From the IMG/VR virus record IMGVR_UViG_3300020474_000034, positions 1 through 42,612 of that record: a stretch of DNA of 42,612 nt. The stretch is one strand, 5' to 3'. The position numbers and the translations under genes are program-made. Below, piece by piece: positions 16,041 through 22,638 of this stretch; the stretch's first letter is position 1; each line of letters opens with the position of its first letter. The stretch is from a virus. The notes below the pieces were generated by a model. That model ran no database searches. It was given only the letters and a program-made list of their open reading frames with translations, and had not been told where the DNA came from.

Positions 16041-16132
16041 TAAGTAGCACTCTCTGGCCAACTTTCGAAGTTGTCGTTTGCAATATTCTTTATCTGTTCT
16101 GTTCTAACTTCGTTGAGAGAAAATATTGCCAT
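14300..16132 (-). CDS. Twelve-repeat Kelch-like propeller protein (copy 2)
   Basis: 610 residues, same plan as the other two copies: short N-terminal segment with NDNFESWPESA, six repeats, the SGGASQRIKGSRTYGYF junction, six repeats. It is the most regular copy: most repeats carry SNETTSAPGNNL unchanged, and loops such as EAPPQVTT, NSPPRVDT, FAPPQVDT vary around a PP core. One repeat has GYFCGG. The ATG directly abuts the sulfotransferase stop (TAAATG), so the two are probably translationally coupled. No SD-like element is visible beyond that. A beta-propeller adhesin is inferred; the only direct evidence is the repeat pattern and fibre-gene context. Confidence 0.8.
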   Translation of the reverse strand: MAIFSLNEVRTEQIKNIANDNFESWPESATYGYFGGGEAPPQVTTVDRIDFANETTSAPGNNISQARSDLAAVSSSSYGYFAGGYNPGVKSTIDRIDFSNETISAPGNNLPQGRGGLAACSSSSYGYFGGGTPAAFSNVTLVDRIDFSNETTSAPGNNISQARNQFAAVSSSSYGYFCGGNSPPRVDTVDRIDFSNETTSAPGNNLTQARYGLAACSSSSYGYFGGGSSPPPADTIDRIDFSNETTSAPGNNLPLARTELAGCSSNSYGYFGGGRNPSVVNTVDRIDFSNETTSAPGNNLSQVRDELGAVSGGASQRIKGSRTYGYFGGGVTPSVQSTIDRIDFSNETTSAPGNNLSQARDRLAAVSSSSYGYFGGGEAPPSNLYNTIDRIDFSNETTSAPGNNLPQARSYVSGVSSSSYGYFGGGFAPTGQVTTVDRIDFSNETTSAPGNNLTQSRRNLAATSSNSYGYFGGGQNPAESPSRLDTIERIDFSAETISSPGNNLPQERSSLAATSSSSYGYFGGGFAPPQVDTIDRIDFSNETTSAPGNNLPQARSSLAAVSSSSYGYFGGGNAPPQVTTVDRLDFSNETTSAPGNNLTQARYNLAALSN

Positions 16133-16963
16133 TTATAATCCGAAGACAGAATAACTTTGAGTTCTCTGTTTTTTCCAGAACTCCATATGATTATATTTAT
16201 TCATAATATTCTCCGAAAGATACTTTGTATTATCACGATGTATTTTTTCTACTGTATCTCGGACACTATGCATATTTTCTAACTTATAAACATTATCATT
16301 CTCATCTTGTTTGGTAGAAACATTCTCAAAACTATGAAAATAAGATGATAACCCTATGAATTCATAGATACGATTGAGTTCTTGTTGAGGATTTCTTACC
16401 AAATCATCATAATCAATAAGTAATAAGTATTGATTGTTTCCTTTTCTAAAACATTCTAATAGAGCATTATATGATTGCCCTATAATTCCTTGTGAGGACA
16501 TCAAATAATCACAACGATTATCATTTGAGATTTCTATATTATTCCAAATTAAGTTTTCATCAATAAATGATGTGGTCTTTGAGTTACAAATAAGATTTAA
16601 AAATGAAGATAAAATGTCCTGAATGTTTCTTACTGGACAGATAATTTTCGGTTCAGTTGTAATGTAGTCCTGAATATGTTTTATCTGATTGACCCAACCT
16701 CTGGACTTATCAATAATAATATCTTGAGGGGTATTGAAATAATAATTATAAGGTATGGAAGATAATACCTTATGAGCACCTTCGGGGTTTGGTGTTGCTT
16801 TATATTGTTCTGAATTATATAAAAGATACTCTTCTGTATAATGAATTGTATCCAACAAAGGTGAGTTTGTAGATGCGTGTATCTCTGGATTCTGATTGAG
16901 TAATGCAGTTAATAAAGTCGAACCTGATCTTGGAAGACCAGACATAAAATAAAATTGTTTCAT
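16133..16963 (-). CDS. Sulfotransferase family protein
   Basis: Predicted PAPS-dependent sulfotransferase. The N-terminus MSGLPRSGSTLLTALL is the 5'-phosphosulfate-binding loop (residues 7-22), and PVRNIQDILSSFLNL fits the 3'-phosphate motif (R...S). YEFIGL and the His/Asp-rich middle fit the family; 276 residues is normal for a single-domain enzyme. It sits between two Kelch-like genes with 0 and 3 bases of spacing, so all three are one transcription unit. Possible substrates are a virion protein, a host polysaccharide or a lipid; no choice can be made from sequence. Sulfotransferases of this type occur as accessory genes in other cyanophages. Confidence 0.85.
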   Translation of the reverse strand: MKQFYFMSGLPRSGSTLLTALLNQNPEIHASTNSPLLDTIHYTEEYLLYNSEQYKATPNPEGAHKVLSSIPYNYYFNTPQDIIIDKSRGWVNQIKHIQDYITTEPKIICPVRNIQDILSSFLNLICNSKTTSFIDENLIWNNIEISNDNRCDYLMSSQGIIGQSYNALLECFRKGNNQYLLLIDYDDLVRNPQQELNRIYEFIGLSSYFHSFENVSTKQDENDNVYKLENMHSVRDTVEKIHRDNTKYLSENIMNKYNHMEFWKKQRTQSYSVFGL

Positions 16964-16966
16964 AAA

Positions 16967-18735
16967 TTAATTTGATACTGCTGCAAATTGTCTTCTTGAT
17001 TGAGATAGATTATTACCTGGTGCCGATGTAGTCTCATTAGTGAAATCAATACGATCAACTAATGCTGTTGTACTAGGTGCATCACCACCAGCAAAGTAAC
17101 CATAAAAACTACCTGAGACTGCTGCTGCGTCACTTCTTGCTTGAGTTAATCCAGTTCCTGGTACTGATGTGGTATCATTAGAGAAATCAATACGGTCTAT
17201 TGTTGATTGTATACTAGGAGTACCTCCACCACCAAAGTAACCATAAGAACTACTTGAGACTCCTGCTAATTCATCTCTTGCTTGAGATAAATCACCTACG
17301 TCTGATACAGTCTCATTAGAAAAATCAATACGGTCTATTGTGCTACGCTTAGGTGACTCACCACCAGCAAAGTAACCATAAGAACTACTTGAGAGTGCTC
17401 CTAATTCACGTCTTGATTGAGTTAAATTATTACCTGGTGCCGATGTAGTCTCATTAGAGAAATCAATACGGTCTACTGTAGTAACCTGAGGTGGTGCCTC
17501 ACCACCACCAAAGTAACCATAAGAACTACTTGAACATCCTGCCAAATGTTCTCTTGCTTGAGGTAGAATATTTCCTCTAAATGACATAGTTTCATTCGAG
17601 AAATCAATACGATCCACTCTTGATACTGGACTAGGAGTACCGCCACCACCAAAGTAACCATAAGAACTACTTGAGACTGCTGCTAATTCGTCTCTTGTTA
17701 CCGGTAGATCATTTCCTGGTAATGACATAGTTTCATTAGAGAAATCAATACGGTCTACTGTGTCTCTTCTAGGTGGTGACTCACCACCAGCAAAGTAACC
17801 ATAAGTTCTTGAACCTTTTATTCTCTCTGATGCTCCTCCGGATACTGCTGATGAACCCAATCTTGATTGAGGTAAATCAAAACCTGGTGCTGATGTAGTC
17901 TCATTAGAGAAATCTAAACGGTCTACTGTGTTATAAGTAGTAATAGATGGTCCTGGTGAAAGAATGTAACCAGCAGCAAAGTAACCATAAAAACTAGATG
18001 AGACTGCTGATAAACCAGCTCTTACTTGAGATAAATTATTACCTGGTGCTGATGTAGTCTCATTAGTGAAATCAATACGGTCTACTGTGGTAACAAAATT
18101 TGGTGATAATCCTGCATTTACACCACCACCAAAATAACCATAAGAATTACTTGAGGTTCCTGCTAATAAATTTCTTCCCTGAGTTAAATTATTACCTGGT
18201 GCCGATGTGGTCTCATTAGAGAAATCAATACGGTCTATTGTATCATTAAAAGTAAGTGGAGAAGTGTAACCACCACCAAAGTAACCATAAGAACTACTTG
18301 AGACTGCTGCTAAACCACTTCTTGCTTGAGGTAGATTATTACCTGGTGCTGATAAAGTCTCATTAGAGAAATCAATACGGTGTATTGTTGCAAACTCAGT
18401 AGTAGGTGGATTATAACCACCACCAAAGTAACCATAAGAACTACTTGAGACTGCTGCTAAACTACTTTTTGCTTGGGGTAAATTATTACCTGGTGCTGAT
18501 GTAGTCTCATTAGAGAAATCAATACGGTCTATTGTGGCAACAATAGTTGGTGGTGGAGCAAAATAACCACCACCAAAGTAACCATAAGAATTATTTGATA
18601 CTGCTGCTGAACCATTCCTTGTTTGAGATAGATTATTTCCTGGTACTGATGTGGCCTCCGTAAAAAGATCAATTCTATCTACTGTGTTCACTTGACCACC
18701 AGGAGAAATAAAACCACCAGCAAAGTAACCATAAG
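16967..18735 (-). repeat. In-frame tandem repeat array, 12 units (copy 3)
   Basis: Third array of the YGYFGGG...DRIDF unit, with longer and more varied loops than the other two arrays. Confidence 0.9.
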
Positions 18736-18829
18736 TAGAACTCTCTGGCCAACTTTCAAAGTTGTTATCTTTTACATTTTGAACTTGCTTTTTATATACC
18801 TTATCAAGACCAAAAATTCCTCTTACCAT
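16967..18829 (-). CDS. Twelve-repeat Kelch-like propeller protein (copy 3)
   Basis: 620 residues, same 6+6 plan with the junction SGGASERIKGSRTYGYF. The N-terminus IFGLDKVYKKQVQNVKDNNF followed by ESWPES resembles copy 1 (VFGLTSIYEKQVENIDNNNF). It is the most diverged copy: several repeats have GYFAGG, one GYFAAG, two start FYGYF, and the NETTSAPGNNL block decays (NETMSFRGNIL, NETVSDVGDL). Loops are longest here, up to AGYILSPGPSITTYNT. It is first in the operon copy 3 - sulfotransferase - copy 2, ending three bases before the sulfotransferase ATG. A weak late element is about 26 bases upstream. Confidence 0.8.
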   Translation of the reverse strand: MVRGIFGLDKVYKKQVQNVKDNNFESWPESSTYGYFAGGFISPGGQVNTVDRIDLFTEATSVPGNNLSQTRNGSAAVSNNSYGYFGGGYFAPPPTIVATIDRIDFSNETTSAPGNNLPQAKSSLAAVSSSSYGYFGGGYNPPTTEFATIHRIDFSNETLSAPGNNLPQARSGLAAVSSSSYGYFGGGYTSPLTFNDTIDRIDFSNETTSAPGNNLTQGRNLLAGTSSNSYGYFGGGVNAGLSPNFVTTVDRIDFTNETTSAPGNNLSQVRAGLSAVSSSFYGYFAAGYILSPGPSITTYNTVDRLDFSNETTSAPGFDLPQSRLGSSAVSGGASERIKGSRTYGYFAGGESPPRRDTVDRIDFSNETMSLPGNDLPVTRDELAAVSSSSYGYFGGGGTPSPVSRVDRIDFSNETMSFRGNILPQAREHLAGCSSSSYGYFGGGEAPPQVTTVDRIDFSNETTSAPGNNLTQSRRELGALSSSSYGYFAGGESPKRSTIDRIDFSNETVSDVGDLSQARDELAGVSSSSYGYFGGGGTPSIQSTIDRIDFSNDTTSVPGTGLTQARSDAAAVSGSFYGYFAGGDAPSTTALVDRIDFTNETTSAPGNNLSQSRRQFAAVSN

Positions 18830-18854
18830 TTATCTACTTTTAATCTTATAATAC

Positions 18855-18861
18855 TATTTAA
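18855..18861 (-). promoter_or_regulatory. Weak late-type element TTAAATA
   Basis: Minus strand TTAAATA, about 26 bases upstream of Kelch-like copy 3. It departs from the CTAAATA/ATAAATA form by one base. Confidence 0.35.
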
Positions 18862-18874
18862 CAAAGTAACATCA

Positions 18875-19456
18875 CTACACTACTATCTCAACATTAAATG
18901 AAATCGAAATCCGATTTTGATCTGATGTATTTGGAGAAACAAAATGAGGTAACCAGGAAGGAAATAATAATAACTCACCTACTTTTGGGTAATGAGAAAA
19001 ATATTCATCCTTGATTAAAGAACTTCTCTGAAAGTCCATCATTCTTGCTGATCTTGGATCTTGAAAAACAATTTCATTATTATTTTCTGGAAGTTGTACA
19101 TAATAAACTCCACTCAACCATCCAGAAGGATGAACATGAGTAAAATTAAATCCTCCTTTTGGATTAATATTTCCCCACATTGCCCTCACAACCATTTGAG
19201 GAAGTTCTTTATTTGATAAATTCTTAGCAATTATTTGTGAAGCATTAAGTGTTTCATCTAAAAGAGGTTTGAAAATATTTTCTTTCCATAAAAAAGTATC
19301 ACTCTGCCAACCATTACGATTACTTCTCCTCTCACCTTCTGTTCTATTAGAAAGTTCCATTAAAAAATTTTTATACTTTTGATTCTGATGTTCATTGAAC
19401 AAATCAGCAATATAAAAATTAGTTGGAAAAATAATACCTTCCTTCAATTGTGCCAT
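18875..19456 (-). CDS. 2OG-Fe(II) oxygenase superfamily protein (TIGR02466-like)
   Basis: 193-residue putative hydroxylase. Motifs in order: NFTHVHPSGWLSGVYYVQLP with His107/His109, the IVFQDPR strand, ELLLFPSWLPHFVSPN with the distal His171, and NRISISFNVE with Arg182 for 2-oxoglutarate. This HxHP...LSGVYY...FPSWLPH layout is that of the uncharacterised family TIGR02466. Its substrate is unknown. It lies just upstream of Kelch-like copy 3 and just downstream of a large fibre gene, so a virion-protein substrate is possible. Confidence 0.8.
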   Translation of the reverse strand: MAQLKEGIIFPTNFYIADLFNEHQNQKYKNFLMELSNRTEGERRSNRNGWQSDTFLWKENIFKPLLDETLNASQIIAKNLSNKELPQMVVRAMWGNINPKGGFNFTHVHPSGWLSGVYYVQLPENNNEIVFQDPRSARMMDFQRSSLIKDEYFSHYPKVGELLLFPSWLPHFVSPNTSDQNRISISFNVEIVV

Positions 19457-19472
19457 AATAAATTCAATTATT

Positions 19473-22400
19473 CTATGTTATATATTTACCTGATAAAGTA
19501 GCAGAAAGACTATCTGTAAGAGTAGTTCCTGCAATACCTACGACAATAGTATCATTTGCAGCAAGATACTTTGGTCTTTCCAAAATTTCAATAACACTAT
19601 TCTTAGGTATTGTCATATTATATACCAAGTATCCCTGTCTAATACCTGTAGTCAGAATACCTCCAACACTTCCTCCACGATAGATGGATACTGATGCATC
19701 AACATCAATATTTAAATCATAATTACACAATCGAAGTGATTGAATAACTGATGGATTTGTATTTGATGTGAACATTTCTGTTCCGGCTGGTGTAGTAACT
19801 GTTACTCCAGTTCCAATATAATCAGTATCAGTTTTTTCGGAGTAAATTATGAATGAATCCAATCCATTATTAACTCCTGTTGCCGTTGTTCCTACTCCAT
19901 TAAGTGCTTGGAAACTTAAAATATCTGATGGTTTTGCAATAATTGGTTCTTCTAAAAGTTCTAAAGAACCTTGATAAGGAACTACGACTCTTTGTGTAGT
20001 CGGAACATTTTGTCCACCATTAAAATCATGTCTTGATGTGAAATAAAGATTTGTATTATAAATGTTCGTTACATGAATAGATTCAATTACATAACTCTTA
20101 CCTGCCGTTGCTGGGAATGAATATGCAATTCCAGGACCAATAAAGATATCATTATTTGCTGCAACTGTAGTAAGTCCTGCCTGTGCAGTTCCAATACCAC
20201 CAGTAACTGAAGCATAAATTGATGTTGTAATTCCGGTATCAAAAGTTCCTGAACCTCCACCACCACCAGCTCCAGAAATAGCAACATTACTGATACCAGT
20301 AATTCTGCCATTAGCATCTACTACAACCTGAGCAACATTTGTTGCATTACCATAAGTAGCAGCAGAAGCACCAGTTAAATTAGTTAAGTTAGCACCAGAA
20401 CCATAATAGTTATTTGCAGTAACAACACCTACATTCAGTATTTTAGTGTTGCCAGTATCAACAGCATTGGTTGGAGTAATAGTTCCAATACCTATGTTTC
20501 CAGAACTATCAATAATAACTCTCTTAGTTCCTCCTGAATCAAAACTCATCGAGTTATCAGTATGATTATAACTCAGCAGTCCTGCATTTCTACTAGCATC
20601 AGAAAATCCTATCTCAGACACACTTGGTGATACTAATTGTAGTGCTGCACCTTGACCTCCATTTTGATTTTCAATTACAAGTTTATCAAAGTTAGTAACT
20701 GGAGAGAAACTTGAAGTTCCGGATAAGATATGTAAATCTACTACTGGGGATGTAGCACCAATACCCATTCTTCCAGTAGAAGGATTAAATGTAAGACCTC
20801 CTGTTGTTACACCAAGTCCAGTTGTACCTCCTATTGATGTTGCATATGTTAGATATTGTGACTGATTTTCTACATTACTAGAGATAGATATAGAACTTAT
20901 ACCACTAGGTAAGTTAGTTAGATTGGCACCACTAACTGCAGGTAATGTGGCAGGGAATCTGGCATCAGGAATAGTACCAGAACTAAGATTAGATGCATTA
21001 AGATTAGTTAGATTACTACCATTACCATAAAATTGTGCGGCAGTTACAGATGATGCTACTGAAATACTTGTAAAAGATACAATTCCACTATTTGAATTAT
21101 TATTAGATGCATTAAGCATCACCATATTTCCAGAATGACTTGTACTTATACTTCCGTAAAATAGTTTAGAAGGAGTAGTATCATGCGTGACGATTTGTGT
21201 ATATGCACCTTCAGTACCAGCAGTTCCAACAGTAGTAACTCCACTCACTTCAGAAGTTTGTGCTAAATCTGTATAAAACTTTAGTGTATGATTTACATTC
21301 GACGGATCGTCTTGATTAAATCTATATGTTCTTCCTGCGGTAAGGTGTAGGTAAGGTGTTTTGTTGCCTTCTATAAGGAACTTTTCTGTGGATCCTGTAC
21401 CAAGATATACATCACCAGTGGTCTTAACACCAACAGTTACATTTAGAGATGTAATATTATTAGTGCTAATACCAACTGTTTCAATGATACTATCTGCTGC
21501 TAATGAACCAGATACTGCAATAGAATTACTAGATTCTGAATGTATTCCGATATTATTACCACGAGAGAAGAATACTTTTTCTGCTCCATTTACACTAGCA
21601 TCAAGAATAATAGAAAAATCACCGATCCTTAAACGATCACCTCTGATATATGCACTACCATCAACAAATAATGTAGGGAAGATAGAGTCTGATACTCCTT
21701 CCGGAGGTACTATATGAAGTGGATATAATGGTTTATCTGTTCCTATACCAACAAAGTTGTATTCTCCATCAAGAGTAACAGATAAATCCGTATATACTAA
21801 TTGAAATTCTGCCTGAGTACCCCCGTCATTAACCACTGCAGGATCTTGAGTCGTTATAATACCTGCGACAGAATCAAATGCAATTATTCTATTACTACGT
21901 CCACCAAAAAGTGCTTGTGCGTCATTACCACCCGGATTAAAAAAACCACCACCGGCAGTTGGAACTAAAAAGTATCTACCAGAATCAATTGATGGACCAG
22001 TATAACCAGGATCATTTAAAATATTACCAAGAGCATCTCTATCTACAGCAATAATATTAAATGCAGTTTGACCAATTGCTACACTTCCAGTAAAGTCAAT
22101 ATCAACACCTGGAAGTTGATCATTGGGAAAATTATTAGCATTATCTACTGGTGGTATTAAAATAAATTGTTCAGTGGTTGAAAGGATTCCAGATTTTGCA
22201 CTAATATATGAAGTGGTGCCGGTTGATGTAGAGACAACAAATGTTCTTCCAGTTCCAACTAATAAATCACCTTGATTTATTCTTATATTTCCACGAACTT
22301 CTAGATTTTCTGTTGGATTTGTAGTTCCAATCCCAACCTTAGATGTTACTGTATGAATTCCTACAGAAGTTCTAATCCAATCATTATCTTCTCCTGTATC

Positions 22401-22589
22401 AGGGAGGTTAATAAGATTACTACCATCACCATAAAGAAAGTTAGCAGTAACAATACCGGCATGAACTATACTAGTATTACTTGGAAGAACTACACTATTT
22501 GGATTTGTTGTCCCTACTCCGACATTACCAGTATTAATTAATACTCTACTATCATCAATAATAGTAGAACCTGAAATCTTAATTGCCAT
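19473..22589 (-). CDS. Large tail-fibre-type structural protein (1038 residues)
   Basis: Repetitive beta-rich protein beginning MAIKISGSTIIDDSRVLINT, with repeated VGVGTTNP / VGIGTTNPTENLEV / IGIGTITPTNAV elements and FYGNGSNLTNL-type units, the style of phage fibre shafts with pseudo-repeats. A Gly-rich hinge (SGAGGGGGSGTF, near residue 775) separates this shaft from a C-terminal domain of about 260 residues (TGITTSIYASVTGGIGTAQA onward) that ends with SATLSGKYIT; the domain carries a duplicated YxVxxxxIxNxxx theme and may be a small beta-sandwich tip. There is no S74 chaperone. Expected role: side or distal fibre, or a virion-surface protein. A CTAAATA element is at 22628. Confidence 0.75.
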   Translation of the reverse strand: MAIKISGSTIIDDSRVLINTGNVGVGTTNPNSVVLPSNTSIVHAGIVTANFLYGDGSNLINLPDTGEDNDWIRTSVGIHTVTSKVGIGTTNPTENLEVRGNIRINQGDLLVGTGRTFVVSTSTGTTSYISAKSGILSTTEQFILIPPVDNANNFPNDQLPGVDIDFTGSVAIGQTAFNIIAVDRDALGNILNDPGYTGPSIDSGRYFLVPTAGGGFFNPGGNDAQALFGGRSNRIIAFDSVAGIITTQDPAVVNDGGTQAEFQLVYTDLSVTLDGEYNFVGIGTDKPLYPLHIVPPEGVSDSIFPTLFVDGSAYIRGDRLRIGDFSIILDASVNGAEKVFFSRGNNIGIHSESSNSIAVSGSLAADSIIETVGISTNNITSLNVTVGVKTTGDVYLGTGSTEKFLIEGNKTPYLHLTAGRTYRFNQDDPSNVNHTLKFYTDLAQTSEVSGVTTVGTAGTEGAYTQIVTHDTTPSKLFYGSISTSHSGNMVMLNASNNNSNSGIVSFTSISVASSVTAAQFYGNGSNLTNLNASNLSSGTIPDARFPATLPAVSGANLTNLPSGISSISISSNVENQSQYLTYATSIGGTTGLGVTTGGLTFNPSTGRMGIGATSPVVDLHILSGTSSFSPVTNFDKLVIENQNGGQGAALQLVSPSVSEIGFSDASRNAGLLSYNHTDNSMSFDSGGTKRVIIDSSGNIGIGTITPTNAVDTGNTKILNVGVVTANNYYGSGANLTNLTGASAATYGNATNVAQVVVDANGRITGISNVAISGAGGGGGSGTFDTGITTSIYASVTGGIGTAQAGLTTVAANNDIFIGPGIAYSFPATAGKSYVIESIHVTNIYNTNLYFTSRHDFNGGQNVPTTQRVVVPYQGSLELLEEPIIAKPSDILSFQALNGVGTTATGVNNGLDSFIIYSEKTDTDYIGTGVTVTTPAGTEMFTSNTNPSVIQSLRLCNYDLNIDVDASVSIYRGGSVGGILTTGIRQGYLVYNMTIPKNSVIEILERPKYLAANDTIVVGIAGTTLTDSLSATLSGKYIT
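20272..20400 (-). repeat. Fibre module shared with the right-edge gene
   Basis: This 129-base stretch, coding SGANLTNLTGASAATYG and the following VDANGRITGISNVAISG, matches 42326-42454 without gaps at about 118 of 129 positions by eye. Confidence 0.8.
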
Positions 22590-22627
22590 CTACCGTCCTC
22601 GTGTACACTGGGTAGTATTATTACAAA

Positions 22628-22634
22628 TATTTAG
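22628..22634 (-). promoter_or_regulatory. Late-type element CTAAATA
   Basis: Minus strand CTAAATA about 40 bases before the ATG at 22589; the ATG is preceded by GAGGACGGTAG, giving a usable ribosome-binding site (GAGG). Confidence 0.55.
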
Positions 22635-22638
22635 GCAA

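Noticed and set aside
11535-18829. CRISPR-like regular repeats
   Set aside because: Repeat spacing is about 140 bases and each unit is in frame within a single open reading frame; the repeats encode protein blades, and there are no short direct repeats with unique 30-40 base spacers.
11535-18829. Diversity-generating retroelement
   Set aside because: Variable loops could suggest one, but no reverse transcriptase gene or template repeat is in the window, and changes are indels and mixed substitutions rather than adenine-specific.
19483-19489. GTAAATA as a late promoter for the 193-residue oxygenase gene
   Set aside because: It lies within the last codons of the fibre gene and differs from the CTAAATA or ATAAATA form; support is too weak.
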